From Paenibacillus periandrae (lineage in GTDB: Bacteria > Bacillota > Bacilli > Paenibacillales > NBRC-103111), in assembly GCF_022458865.1 (NCBI RefSeq), contig NZ_JAJNMU010000023.1, positions 1-64,000 of the forward strand: 64,000 nucleotides of DNA, written 5' to 3'. Position 1 is the stretch's first letter, and each line of letters begins with the position of its first letter. The notes beneath the pieces are model-generated. The model worked only from the letters and a program-made list of their open reading frames with translations, ran no database searches and had not been told where the DNA came from. Positions 1 through 9,092 of this stretch are shown in pieces. A program made the translations under genes and the position numbers.

Positions 1-222
1 GAAGGCATTCAGCGGTTTTGGGCCATCCAGTACCTGACGCAGAACTTGTTAGAAACTCAGCGTCAGGACTGGATGAAGAACGACAAGCACCTGACGCTTG
101 GAGATGTGGTCTATCGCATTCGGCAAGAATATTTCGGACAGATCATCGTCTACGTGTACCAGCAGGCCCTGGAGAAAAAGCCGTTATTCGACATCCTTAA
201 ACATCTCAAGATCCCTGCCTAA
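1..222 (+). CDS. Transposase, C-terminal fragment (cut by window edge)
   Basis: The reading frame is already open at base 1 and ends at a TAA at 220-222, giving the last 73 residues of a protein that begins outside the window. The text (segments such as GIQRFWAIQYLTQ and YFGQIIVYVYQQAL) resembles, from memory, the extreme C-terminus of DDE transposases of the IS4/IS701-like group, where this tail follows the catalytic Glu. The catalytic residues are not in the window, so activity cannot be judged. The repeat-rich stretch that follows and the truncated GH42 gene beyond it fit the edge of a mobile element. The exact IS family is uncertain. Confidence 0.55.
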   Translation, partial: EGIQRFWAIQYLTQNLLETQRQDWMKNDKHLTLGDVVYRIRQEYFGQIIVYVYQQALEKKPLFDILKHLKIPA

Positions 223-421
223 CCAAATGAATCCTACGTCCTACTACAAGTCTGCCCTTATTCGGTTCTTAAGGACGAATTCGCAAGAGTCAAGTAATTA
301 ATTATCATCCATGATAGAAGCGCAGTGCCTCTTGTGTATTTATTTAGTTCAGCTTGTTTGCCCCACTATCCTCCCTGTTAATTTAACGACAAGTTATAGG
401 TCAGTTAACTGCTTGTCGGAA

Positions 422-469
422 ATCGGATCAAGTTCTTGTCATCGCAAAATGACAAGAACTTGATCCGAT
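422..469. repeat. Perfect 21-bp inverted repeat with 6-nt loop
   Basis: The arms at 422-442 and 449-469 are exact reverse complements, separated by CGCAAA. The decamer TTCTTGTCAT inside the arm recurs at 512-521. The core GACAAG/CTTGTC occurs at least seven times between about 388 and 580 in both orientations. No T-run follows the stem, so it is not a standard terminator. It could be an IS end or transposase-binding cluster, or a REP-like element. Confidence 0.75.
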
Positions 470-473
470 AACT

Positions 474-496
474 AAAAAGCCCACGGTTTCCGTGGA
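474..496 (-). terminator. Rho-independent terminator (minus strand)
   Basis: CCACGG at 481-486 and CCGTGG at 490-495 pair across a 3-nt loop. Read on the minus strand, the stem is followed by CTTTTTAG. It would end minus-strand transcripts coming from the GH42 remnant. Confidence 0.6.
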
Positions 497-561
497 CTTC
501 ATTCGGACAATGTTCTTGTCATCCGACACGCACTTTGTCGGCTGACGGAGGACAAGAATAA

Positions 562-714
562 CTATCGATAAAAGACAAGAAGTTGTGCGGTTTTCTCTCT
601 GCATCTACAAAATAAAACAGCTTTCATCAACTCGATGTCCATCTCTAGCCGATCGTAAGGCATATACTCATCATAGTATGCAACGCCGTACAGCAATTTG
701 TCCATTCTTATCAT
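562..714 (-). pseudogene. GH42 beta-galactosidase, N-terminal stump
   Basis: A good ribosome site (AAAGGAAAGG) precedes ATG at 714. The first residues (MDKLLYGVAYYDEYMPYDRL, then a short EMDIELMKA stretch) match the start of glycoside hydrolase family 42 beta-galactosidases, where this strand opens the TIM barrel. The match stops after about 33 residues. The frame then reads through unrelated residues to a stop at 562, so more than 600 residues of a normal enzyme, including both catalytic Glu, are missing. The break lies next to the repeat cluster and transposase end, so insertion or deletion by that element is the likely cause. It sits downstream of the sugar isomerase gene and was probably the last gene of that sugar-use locus. 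Confidence 0.7.
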
Positions 715-880
715 ATCCTTTCCTTTTCTGCTCCAATGACGATTGTATGAAAAGAAATCGGCTACAACACAGCCGGCTTCTATTCCCTTCGGGCCGAGGG
801 AGTGGGAGGCACCGTCACTACTGACGTCCCCAAGTACAATAGCGTACAAGGGAAACGGCTGACATAGCCATAAGTTTGAT

Positions 881-1732
881 CTAGACTTCCTTCAGTAACC
901 GCTCCAGATTGCCGTAGCTGATGGCTACGCCTTCAACCTCATCTTTGGCCGTTACATCCTGCTCGACAAAAATATACTCTGCGGAACCGATGCTTCGCGC
1001 TGCTTCAATAATCGCACGTATATTCAACGTGCCAGTGCCGACCTCGCAGAAATGGGCGGGATCCTGCGTTTTATAAAGCTCGTCGATCGTAATGTTGCTC
1101 GTTGCTCCAAACACATCAAACCAGTTTACAGGCTGTGCAGTGACCGGCAAATCCTTTTGATGCAGCTTTTTGCAGCGGTCCCCCAATTTATGAAGCCATA
1201 CGATCGGGTCAGCTCCTCCCCTCACCGCCCAGTACGAATCGAATTCGAAATGAATCAAATCTTTCTCCATGTTGTTCAGCATGATGTCCATCACAGTCTC
1301 CCCATGAAACTGCTGAAATTCCTGAAAATGATTATGGTAATAAAGGCCAAGCCCGTTCGTTTTGCAAAGCTCGCCGTAACGGTTGAATGATTCGCAAAAT
1401 CGGAGCACATCGTCCTTATTCGAGAAAAAGGCAATGGAGCAGCCGATGGCCGGACTGCCGATCAAATGGTTACTCTCGATGATCCCTTCCCATTCCGTCT
1501 CTTCATTGATATGGGTATGACAGCCGACCACTTTCATCCCGAGCCGATCAAGCTGTGTCCGTACTTCCTTCGCCGACAGCTCGCCGACTAGGCTTAGGCC
1601 TTCGTCAGTTTTTCGGATAACCATCTCCAGGCTCTTATAGCCGATGTCCCCCAATTTTTCCAATGTCCCTATAAAATCTTGCTTGAGTGCGTTCTTGACT
1701 GAAAACAGCTGCAAACCCATGGATAAACTCAT
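881..1732 (-). CDS. Sugar phosphate isomerase/epimerase, xylose-isomerase-like TIM barrel
   Basis: The product is 283 residues, the usual size for AP_endonuc_2/IolE-like isomerase-epimerases. These enzymes are divalent-metal TIM barrels acting on ketose or inositol-type sugars. Visible features are the N-terminal strand MGLQLFSVKNAL, the central YYHNHFQEF and HFEFDSYW segments that carry likely metal ligands, and FVEQD near the C-terminus. Start: ATG at 1732, with GGAGGT ending about 7 nt upstream. It follows the DMT transporter gene on the same strand by about 90 bases and ends just before the GH42 stump, which suggests a catabolic role for the sugar imported by the ABC genes upstream. The exact substrate cannot be read from sequence. 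Confidence 0.85.
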   Translation of the reverse strand: MSLSMGLQLFSVKNALKQDFIGTLEKLGDIGYKSLEMVIRKTDEGLSLVGELSAKEVRTQLDRLGMKVVGCHTHINEETEWEGIIESNHLIGSPAIGCSIAFFSNKDDVLRFCESFNRYGELCKTNGLGLYYHNHFQEFQQFHGETVMDIMLNNMEKDLIHFEFDSYWAVRGGADPIVWLHKLGDRCKKLHQKDLPVTAQPVNWFDVFGATSNITIDELYKTQDPAHFCEVGTGTLNIRAIIEAARSIGSAEYIFVEQDVTAKDEVEGVAISYGNLERLLKEV

Positions 1733-1819
1733 ATTTCATACCTCCGTTAATGTAATACATAAAATCGCTAAATATTCACTGCTACTTGATCGTACATGTT
1801 CGTGGATGTGGTTTTGTAA

Positions 1820-2725
1820 TTAATTTTCTATTGACCTTCCGATGTGTAAATGTTTTTTAATTCGAATTAACGAAATAATGACGCCCGTGATAACAAGAAA
1901 AGCTCCAGCTATTTGACTGATTAGCACATCCTCTCCCATTAAAACACTCATAATCATGGACGTAATAGGAACGAAGTTAAAGAATAGCCCCGTGCGAGTA
2001 ACTCCAAGCTGGGATATACCTTTGTTCCACCATAAATATGCCAGCACTGAACCGAATAATGCGATGAAACCAATAATCATCCAAACGTCCGCCAGGTTAA
2101 CCAAATGATCAGGCTCAATTGGGAAGTTCATAAATGGAATAAAACAAATTGCTCCAAAAAACATAGTAAGTGCCGTTGTTTTTTGTGGAGTGCTATCTTT
2201 TAAATACTTTCTTCCTAATACTCCGTAGAGAGCCCAACAAGAATTTCCACACAACACTAACAAATCTCCAACAGATACTGAACTTAACTTTGTAATGGAA
2301 CCTGCTGTAATTACAAACCAGACTCCTATCAAGGAAAGGATCATACCAAGTAATTGTTGCTTGCGCATCCGTTCCCTTAATATCAAAAATGAACAAATTA
2401 AGGTTACAGTTGGATTCGCTGCAGTGATTAGTGCAGTGTTTACAGCCGAAGTATATGACAATCCGCTAAAAACTAATGCGTTAGTCATGAAAATTCCAAT
2501 TACTCCTATGAAGAAATATCTTATTAAATTTGACTTCAACTGCTGATAGGTCGGCCTCTCCTTTAGGTAATAAAAAATAAGCAAACAGCATGATGCTATT
2601 AAAAATCTCCAGCCTACAACATTCATCGGACCTATAGCACTAACGGCTAACTTCCCTAAATTAAAGCTAACACCCCATAAAATAGCCGATCCAATTAGCA
2701 ACAAATATATCATTCCGTTTTTCAC
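1820..2725 (-). CDS. EamA-family (DMT superfamily) transporter
   Basis: A 301-residue, very hydrophobic protein with about ten predicted membrane segments in two halves, each resembling an EamA domain (first half from GSAILWGVSFNLGKLAV, second half from GDLLVLCGNSCWALYGVL). Members export or take up small metabolites such as amino acids, nucleotides or sugars, and the direction here is unknown. It has a basic cytoplasmic tail (IRIKKHLHIGRSIEN). It lies between the ABC permease genes and the isomerase gene, all on the minus strand. The roughly 360-base gap upstream suggests it may have its own promoter. The family call is firm; the substrate is open. Confidence 0.88.
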   Translation of the reverse strand: MKNGMIYLLLIGSAILWGVSFNLGKLAVSAIGPMNVVGWRFLIASCCLLIFYYLKERPTYQQLKSNLIRYFFIGVIGIFMTNALVFSGLSYTSAVNTALITAANPTVTLICSFLILRERMRKQQLLGMILSLIGVWFVITAGSITKLSSVSVGDLLVLCGNSCWALYGVLGRKYLKDSTPQKTTALTMFFGAICFIPFMNFPIEPDHLVNLADVWMIIGFIALFGSVLAYLWWNKGISQLGVTRTGLFFNFVPITSMIMSVLMGEDVLISQIAGAFLVITGVIISLIRIKKHLHIGRSIEN

Positions 2726-3086
2726 ATGTGTCGATCCTTTACATTTTTATTGACCAATTTAATAAAAGAGGGTAGTAAATTAACAATCATCTAGGATCTA
2801 GGGACCACCTGCTGCTCCTGTCTTCCTCTGAATGTATCCAGAGTTCTCTTGATAAGAAGCCATTTTCGAGGAACTTCACGGTTAATTTGGTCCCCAGTGA
2901 AGCGTCGACCACTCCATCTCCGGTTGGATTTTCAAAAGCAGTCGCATTGTCAGCCCATGGTCACTTCAATCCGATCCCTACGGCATGATTTGCAACAAAA
3001 TGGGAATAATTCAAATATAAATTACGGATTTATCATCGCTTGATGCAGTCTTTTGTCCATCCCTAAAGTCTACCCCTGACAAACGC
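2726..3086. other. Intergenic, no gene recognised
   Basis: This gap lies between the EamA gene and the end of the permease gene. I see no ribosome site followed by a credible protein, no RNA gene and no strong hairpin. A short open frame at 2849-3043 has no ribosome site and an unremarkable composition. Confidence 0.5.
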
Positions 3087-3914
3087 TCAACCTTTAACCG
3101 CTCCTTCCGCTATTCCCGATACAATAAATTTCTGGAAAATCGCATAAATGATAATTACCGGAATTGCAGTCAGCACCAATGCCGCCAAAATTAGCGACCA
3201 GTCTTTCGTATATTCACCGAATAATTTATTGGTAGAGAGCATGAGTGTATAATCCTTAGCGTCCTGAATCATCAGCAAAGGCAGCAGGAAATCGTTCCAA
3301 ATCGACAAAAAATTCAGTATGCCTGCAGTAACGGTAATAGGCAGAAGCAAAGGTAGAATGATGGTCGTAAACGTTCTGAATTGCCCGCAGCCGTCCATAT
3401 AAGCCGATTCCTCCAGTTCCCGCGGAATCGACTTCACAAACCCATGGTATAAGAAGATCGCCATATTCACGCCTAATCCAATATAAATAACGGCAAGTCC
3501 GTAGATGCTGCCTTGAAGCAGCAAGCTTTTGGCCGTCTTCACAAGGGGAATCATGATCGAATGGAAAGGCACCAGCATGGAAGAGATGAATAGGAAGAAA
3601 ATCAAATTGCTCAACTTGCCGGGCGTTCGGGACAGCTTATAACCTGCCAAAGAAGCGAACAATAAGATGCCGGCAATTCCCAACACCGAGACAATTACCG
3701 TATTTCCCAGACTGGACAGCAATTGCGTCTTCTGAAGGGCATCCGTATAGTTCTCGATATGCATAGCAGTCGGCAACGACAAGATGGAGCCGAATATTTC
3801 TTTTTCTGTTTTGAAAGAGTTCAAGACGGTCACATACAAAGGAAAGAAGGACACAACCGCAAACAGCGACAGTACGATGGTAATGATAAGGGAGCCCAAC
3901 CTCGCCATTCTCAT
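3087..3914 (-). CDS. Carbohydrate ABC transporter permease, MalG type
   Basis: A 275-residue inner-membrane subunit of a sugar importer. Six membrane segments are visible: the first at about 10-30, and the last near the C-terminus followed by FIVSGIAEGAVKG, the typical end of this family. The EAA loop that docks on the ATPase lies at about residues 168-190 (EESAYMDGCG, then ILPLLLP). The start codon overlaps the end of the MalF-type gene by four bases (ATGA), so the two are translationally coupled. It forms a heterodimer with that neighbour and takes substrate from the lipoprotein encoded further upstream. No ATPase gene is present, so an MsmX-like ATPase encoded elsewhere is presumably shared. 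Confidence 0.93.
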   Translation of the reverse strand: MRMARLGSLIITIVLSLFAVVSFFPLYVTVLNSFKTEKEIFGSILSLPTAMHIENYTDALQKTQLLSSLGNTVIVSVLGIAGILLFASLAGYKLSRTPGKLSNLIFFLFISSMLVPFHSIMIPLVKTAKSLLLQGSIYGLAVIYIGLGVNMAIFLYHGFVKSIPRELEESAYMDGCGQFRTFTTIILPLLLPITVTAGILNFLSIWNDFLLPLLMIQDAKDYTLMLSTNKLFGEYTKDWSLILAALVLTAIPVIIIYAIFQKFIVSGIAEGAVKG

Positions 3915-4783
3915 GCTTCCACCTCCCGCTTCTTCATTACAAAAACCTGAACAAAGGTAAACAGCAAAATCATGACGAAGAGAAGCACCGATTTCGCGCT
4001 GGCATAGCCGTAACGGAAGTTGCTAGAAAACGCTTCTTCAAAAATATTCATAGTGATCACCTGTGTCGCTCTACCCGGTCCTCCGCCTGTCAATCCATAA
4101 ACGACGTCGTAAACCTTGAACGCGCTGTTCAAAGTAAGAAAGAAGCAAATCGTAATCGCGTGCGTGATCATCGGCAGCGTGATATGGACGAGTGTCTGAA
4201 CGGGACTGGCTCCGTCGATAATCGCTGCCTCGCGAAGAGATTGCGGCACTCCTTGCAGAGCGGCCAAATAAATAATCATCATATAACCGACACCGTGCCA
4301 TAATGAAACGATAATGATCGAGAAAAAGGCAGCCTTTGGATTCCCGATCCATTGTTGATTCAGAAACAACATGTCGGTCTTGGCGGCAAGCTGAGGCAGC
4401 ACTTGGGAAAACATGAAGGTCCATATGAATGCGCTAATTATCAAACTGACCATATTCGGCATAAAAAAGATCGTTCTGAACAAACCTTTCGTCTTCCGCC
4501 GCGATTCGATGAGAATCGCAAGCAGGAGTGCGATCACATTTTGCGCGATGACCATGAAGATGACGTATTTGAGCGTAAACCAAATCGCATGAAGAAAGTC
4601 GGGATCGTCCGTGATCGCTTCAACGAAGTTGTCTATACCTACGAAATGATAGCTTTTGGCGAGTCCGTTCCAATCCGTAAAGCTGTAAAAAAAGCCACCT
4701 AGAGTCGGAATCATCAGCAACACAAAATAGGTGATGAATGCCGGGGCGACGAATGCGAGCAAGGACAGATTTCTGTTTTTCAT
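3911..4783 (-). CDS. Carbohydrate ABC transporter permease, MalF/UgpA type
   Basis: A 290-residue permease with six membrane segments and the EAA motif (REAAIIDGASPVQTL) in the fourth cytoplasmic loop. The start is taken at ATG 4783 (MKNRNLSLL) because GGAGGTG lies 10 nt upstream; a longer reading from TTG at 4801 would consume that ribosome site. It pairs with the MalG-type subunit, whose start it overlaps by four bases. A perfect 13-bp stem-loop sits between this gene and the binding-protein gene, a common arrangement that lets the lipoprotein be made in excess of the membrane subunits. Role: sugar uptake across the cytoplasmic membrane. Confidence 0.93.
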   Translation of the reverse strand: MKNRNLSLLAFVAPAFITYFVLLMIPTLGGFFYSFTDWNGLAKSYHFVGIDNFVEAITDDPDFLHAIWFTLKYVIFMVIAQNVIALLLAILIESRRKTKGLFRTIFFMPNMVSLIISAFIWTFMFSQVLPQLAAKTDMLFLNQQWIGNPKAAFFSIIIVSLWHGVGYMMIIYLAALQGVPQSLREAAIIDGASPVQTLVHITLPMITHAITICFFLTLNSAFKVYDVVYGLTGGGPGRATQVITMNIFEEAFSSNFRYGYASAKSVLLFVMILLFTFVQVFVMKKREVEA

Positions 4784-4806
4784 GATTACGTACACCTCCA
4801 AGAATG

Positions 4807-4836
4807 GATAAAGACAGCATTTCTGCTGTCTTTATC
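4807..4836. promoter_or_regulatory. Perfect 13-bp stem-loop between binding-protein and permease genes
   Basis: Arms 4807-4819 and 4824-4836 pair exactly around a TTTC loop. No T-run follows on the minus strand, so it is more likely an mRNA-stabilising or attenuating stem than a full terminator. Confidence 0.7.
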
Positions 4837-4853
4837 GTTATTCGTTCGCAGAA

Positions 4854-6152
4854 CTATTTGTTGATTTTATTGGAGTTCTTCCAAGCCTTGTCCAATCCGC
4901 TGATGACATCATCCTGCGAAATTGATTTGGAATAGTACGCTTGCAGCAGCTTCCCGACCTCGTCCTTGACGGCAGGAGGCATGTACGGATCTTTGTATGC
5001 TTTGCCCGCTTTAACATAAGTCAGTGCTTCGTTAATCCACGGAAGACTTTCGAACGTATGATTTTTGGCATTCGGATTGTACTTCAAGCTCTTGAACAAT
5101 TCGTTCGTTTCCTTATCGTCCAGCACAAAGTTTACGAAATCGTACGCCACTTCTTTGTTTTTGCTGCCTGTAGCGACGGCGAGCGAAGTGGAGACGCTCA
5201 TATTGATCATCGTGGCGTTCGGATTATCGTTGATCGGTAATGGCGCAATGCCGATCTGCAGGTCCGTGTTCGATTTCAATAGCGTATCGGCATACCAGGG
5301 GCCATTCACCCACATCGCCGCTTTCCCTTGAGCGAACGCCGCCGCTCCTTCGGCTGCGGACACTTCCAGCGCCCGATCGGTTCCGTTGGCATTCACCAGG
5401 TCAAAATTGCCGAACAGTTGATTTTTGATCTCCGAGAACGAACCTTTGTCGCTGTTCATCCGGTCGACAAAGTCCTTGTTTTCCGTATTGACCAACGCAC
5501 CGACGGTTAGCGGTAAGAAGAGCTGCGGCGCTCCCGCTTCTTTATAGGCCAGCTCGAAAGGCGTGATTTTATTATTCTTCAACGTCTCGATCACCGACTT
5601 CATTTCGGTAACGGTTGTCGGCGGCTTCAGCCCGAGATCAGCAAATATTTTCTTATTGTATAGATAACCCCAGTTCAGCGTTTCAAGCGGTACTGCCAGC
5701 ACCTTGTTGTCTATCGTGACAGCCGGTTTGACGCTGTCCAGTATTTTACCCGCGAATGGCTGCTTGGAGAGATCCTCTACATAACCGGCTTTATAATAGG
5801 TGGGCAGATCGTTGATCGCATGCAAGGAGAACACATCCGGAACATCGTTGGCCGCCAGCCTTGTTTTCAAAATTTGCGGCGCTTGATCGATAGGCGGCAT
5901 TTCCATCTGCACTTTGACATTGATATTTTTCTCCGCCTTCTCTTTCGCCGTGAAGTCGGCGACAAACTTGTCGAATTGCTCTTTTTGTCGAGGCTGGGAA
6001 ATAAAGACCTTCAATGTGACTTCTTTCGGCGCTGCCACGCTGCTTCCCGAAGCTTGATTCCCGGCTTTCCCGCCGCCCTCTTGTGCCGCACATCCCGTGA
6101 GCAGCGCTACCGCCGCTACCGCACTCAGTACGGTGTTCCAACTTTTTTTCAT
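4854..6152 (-). CDS. Extracellular sugar-binding lipoprotein (family 1 SBP)
   Basis: A 432-residue substrate-binding protein. The N-terminus is a lipoprotein signal peptide (MKKSWNTVLSAVAAVALLTG) with the lipobox cysteine at residue 21. A short Gly/Ser-rich linker follows, then a typical family 1 solute-binding fold with elements such as WGYLYNKKIFADLGL, AAFAQGKAAMWVNGPW and a C-terminal alpha-helical lobe. It should be anchored on the outer face of the membrane and deliver an oligosaccharide to the two permeases that follow. Start: ATG at 6152 with GGGAGGTC 8 nt upstream. The gene lies 95 bases downstream of the response regulator gene, which probably controls it. Confidence 0.93.
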   Translation of the reverse strand: MKKSWNTVLSAVAAVALLTGCAAQEGGGKAGNQASGSSVAAPKEVTLKVFISQPRQKEQFDKFVADFTAKEKAEKNINVKVQMEMPPIDQAPQILKTRLAANDVPDVFSLHAINDLPTYYKAGYVEDLSKQPFAGKILDSVKPAVTIDNKVLAVPLETLNWGYLYNKKIFADLGLKPPTTVTEMKSVIETLKNNKITPFELAYKEAGAPQLFLPLTVGALVNTENKDFVDRMNSDKGSFSEIKNQLFGNFDLVNANGTDRALEVSAAEGAAAFAQGKAAMWVNGPWYADTLLKSNTDLQIGIAPLPINDNPNATMINMSVSTSLAVATGSKNKEVAYDFVNFVLDDKETNELFKSLKYNPNAKNHTFESLPWINEALTYVKAGKAYKDPYMPPAVKDEVGKLLQAYYSKSISQDDVISGLDKAWKNSNKINK

Positions 6153-6247
6153 ATCATTGTGACCTCCCTGTAATAGAATACGTTTTGATTATAAATAAAT
6201 AATGGGAACAGTTAATTAGATGAATTTAACCGCTTTCATTGCATTTT

Positions 6248-7306
6248 TTAACCTTCGTCTTGATTTTTGCGCATTTCTCCGGGAGCAATGCCGAAATATT
6301 TCTTAAACACTCTGTAGAAATAAGCGACATCTTCATACCCGCACATTTCAGCCACTGCTTTAATCGGAATCCGATCGATGACGATCCATTCTTTCGCCTT
6401 CTCCATCCTCAGCTGTTGCATATAATCCGTAATATTGACGGCAAACTCGCTTTTGAATGCCCGGCTGAGATAGACATAGCTGACAAAATAAACTTGGGCG
6501 ATCTTCTCCACCGTAATGGGCCTTGCGAAGTTGTTTTCGATATAGCTTTTAATATCCTGCAAATTCAATTTTTTCTTATATTTCCGTTGATGGGTCAAGG
6601 CTTCGATTATAGAAACATAAAGCTTGGACAATTCCTCCACGACCGCTTCCAATGAAGAAAATCCGAATGTTTCTAAGGGTAGGAGGTCGCCATCAACCAA
6701 GTTTTTCACCATAAGCTCGTTCAGTAAAAATATATACTCTTGATATATGCGCTCCATCTCTAACGCTTCCAATCGCTTATAGGCATCGATTTGGGACGCC
6801 AGCTGCCGGAAAGCGGATTGAACGTTGTCCGCATCCAAATCGGCAAAGTAAGAAGCGACGACGGGCATCGCATTTTTGATCATCTTCATCAGCTCGATAT
6901 CGAACGCAGCGTTCTGCCCGGCTGCAATGGTAGACTCTGTCTCCTCTTTGCACTTTCGCAATACGGCATTTAGTTCTTTGGGATCGATCGGTTTCAACAA
7001 GTAATCTTTTGCTTTCGAGAGAATCGCTTGCTTCATATATACAAAATCGTCATGCCCGCTAACCACGATCAGCTTGATTGTCGAAAACCGACTATGGATC
7101 TGATGCAGCAATTCAGTCCCATCCATGCCCGGCATTCGCATATCCGTAATCACAATATCGGGTGACCGTTTCTCAATGATCCGAATCGCCTCCAGCCCAT
7201 CGGCGGCTTCCGCTATAATGCGCATCCCGTAGGCTTCCCAGTTACCGAACCTTTTGATGATGTCCCGATTCCATTCTTCATCATCGACAATAAGCACTTT
7301 AATCAC
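6248..7306 (-). CDS. Response regulator, YesN/AraC type
   Basis: A 352-residue two-component regulator. The N-terminal receiver domain (about 1-120) has the acidic pair DDE at 8-10, the phosphoacceptor Asp55 in IVITDMRMPGMDG, and the conserved Lys in LLKPID. A helical linker leads to a C-terminal AraC/XylS double helix-turn-helix (about 245-350, ending with the typical YFYRVFKKYFGIAPGEMR). Translation starts at GTG 7306, inside the last codons of the sensor gene (8-base overlap), with AAGGAG upstream. It is expected to activate the sugar-uptake genes directly downstream when phosphorylated by the partner kinase. Confidence 0.93.
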   Translation of the reverse strand: MIKVLIVDDEEWNRDIIKRFGNWEAYGMRIIAEAADGLEAIRIIEKRSPDIVITDMRMPGMDGTELLHQIHSRFSTIKLIVVSGHDDFVYMKQAILSKAKDYLLKPIDPKELNAVLRKCKEETESTIAAGQNAAFDIELMKMIKNAMPVVASYFADLDADNVQSAFRQLASQIDAYKRLEALEMERIYQEYIFLLNELMVKNLVDGDLLPLETFGFSSLEAVVEELSKLYVSIIEALTHQRKYKKKLNLQDIKSYIENNFARPITVEKIAQVYFVSYVYLSRAFKSEFAVNITDYMQQLRMEKAKEWIVIDRIPIKAVAEMCGYEDVAYFYRVFKKYFGIAPGEMRKNQDEG

Positions 7307-9092
7307 TTGTGACGCTCCTTTCCATAGGCAACAGTAACCGAATGGCGGTCCCTTTGCCGGGTTGACTTTTTATGGACAGCCCAAAGGGGGACCCGAAATG
7401 CATGCGAATTCTCGCAGCCACATTGTTCAAGCCGATTCGTTCGCTGTCTGGCCAGAACGGTTCGTTTTGTATCTCAAGCCGGTGCTGAAGCTGTCTCAGG
7501 CGTTCGGAAGGAATGCCCAATCCGTTATCTTCGATCAAGATGAAGATGCCTTTCGCAGTATGCTTGGCAGTAATATGAATTTCCCAAGCTCCGGTTTTCT
7601 TATCCAAGCCGTGAATGAATGCATTCTCCACAATTGGCTGCAAAGTGAGCTTCGGGATTGCACATGATTCTACGCCGGGTTCCAGGAAGATGTGCGTCGA
7701 TATGCGGGAAGTAAATCTTTGCTTCTGAATGTGCAAATAATTTTGAACGTGATCGAGTTCCTGCTGTAGCGTCGTCAGCTCTTCCGGATCCCGGATGATA
7801 TAGCGAAACATGTCGCTTAACGAGCGGATGACATCATAAATTTCGTCTGGTCTTTTGGAGAACGCCATACTGCCGATCATCTGCAGCGTATTTTGCAGAA
7901 AATGCGGGTTGACCTGGGCCTGCAGCGCCTTCAATTGGGCGGTCCTTTTCTCCAAATTGATGCTGTACTCCGTCTTGATATATTCTTTGAGCCTTTTGGA
8001 CATATTGTAATAGCGCATCTCCAGCAGTCCGATTTCATCTTTCCTCATAATGGGCGGAGTTTCATCCTCTTTCGGAGGGACCATCCCTTGCATGGATCTG
8101 GCCAATTTCACAATGGGCTTCGATGTTTTCCAGGCAATAATAATAGCAATGAGGACGGAAAGGAGGATCGAAACCGCGCCGATAATGATCGCGTACTGCC
8201 AAGTTCTTCTCGCACTGTCATTAATAAAACTGTTGGGTATCACTTTGATGACGTTCAAATTCCATGACGGGATGGTGCCGTAAAATACATAATCTTCTTT
8301 TGTTCGAAAATAACCCGATTCGGAGTGCATTTGGTTTTGAAGCTTTATCAATTGATCGGAAGGAACGGGCTGACCTCCGAGGGAGTACAGCATCTCGCCT
8401 TGTTGATTAGAGATAATGACCGTTTGTTGGCTCCCCGGAGTTAGCAAATTCAGCGTATTGTCCAGATTGGACCAATTGATTTCAAGCGCAATGCCCCCAA
8501 GCCGTTTCCGGTCTTCGAATCGATTGATGGTCCGCATTAGATAAAAGGCGCCGGTATTTTCTTTATTTTCGATGATGAAATCACCGTGCTTCCTGAGAAA
8601 ATGGCTGAAAGGTTCCGGAATCCGTGCTGGCGTGAAAACCTCGAAATTGCTGCCACTGATGAGAAATTGTTTATTCGAATCGTTCAGATAGATCTGAATG
8701 CCGGATAAATAATTGACATTGGAATAAAAAATCGAGGTAACGGCGTTCACGAAACCTTTTTGAGCGTTAAAAGCAATAGAAGGATTGGCATCCCCCATCT
8801 TGCCGATATAATCGTTGTAGCTTTCGTTAATAAGCTGGGTGTAGATAATATTGTTCATTTGATCAAACCGTTCCCCCAGATAACCCGCAGTCCATTTGAT
8901 TTTTGACGCGTTGGACTCAATGACTTCTGCTTCAACCGATCTTCTTGTATTTTCGGCAGCAAACAATGAGATAAAGATCAAGGGGACGCAAGAAAGACCA
9001 ATCATGGTGACAATCAATTTATTTCGAATGCTGCGTTGAAAAGGTTCCAGTATGAATCGGAGCATCCTGGTCATTATTCTCAATGGGCTCAC
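7299..9092 (-). CDS. Sensor histidine kinase, YesM type
   Basis: A 597-residue membrane kinase. There is one membrane segment near 25-46, an extracellular Cache-like sensing region (about 50-295), a second membrane segment at 298-321, a HAMP linker, then a His_kinase domain with the phosphoacceptor His397 (QVNPHFLQNTLQ) and a HATPase_c domain with N-box (PIVENAFIHGL) and G-box (EDNGLGI) motifs. This architecture is the standard partner of AraC-type response regulators that govern sugar ABC transporters in Paenibacillus and Bacillus. Start GTG at 9092 is preceded by AAAAAGG; ATG at residue 7 is an alternative. It is the first gene of the minus-strand locus running down to the permeases. Confidence 0.92.
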   Translation of the reverse strand: MSPLRIMTRMLRFILEPFQRSIRNKLIVTMIGLSCVPLIFISLFAAENTRRSVEAEVIESNASKIKWTAGYLGERFDQMNNIIYTQLINESYNDYIGKMGDANPSIAFNAQKGFVNAVTSIFYSNVNYLSGIQIYLNDSNKQFLISGSNFEVFTPARIPEPFSHFLRKHGDFIIENKENTGAFYLMRTINRFEDRKRLGGIALEINWSNLDNTLNLLTPGSQQTVIISNQQGEMLYSLGGQPVPSDQLIKLQNQMHSESGYFRTKEDYVFYGTIPSWNLNVIKVIPNSFINDSARRTWQYAIIIGAVSILLSVLIAIIIAWKTSKPIVKLARSMQGMVPPKEDETPPIMRKDEIGLLEMRYYNMSKRLKEYIKTEYSINLEKRTAQLKALQAQVNPHFLQNTLQMIGSMAFSKRPDEIYDVIRSLSDMFRYIIRDPEELTTLQQELDHVQNYLHIQKQRFTSRISTHIFLEPGVESCAIPKLTLQPIVENAFIHGLDKKTGAWEIHITAKHTAKGIFILIEDNGLGIPSERLRQLQHRLEIQNEPFWPDSERIGLNNVAARIRMHFGSPFGLSIKSQPGKGTAIRLLLPMERSVTSD

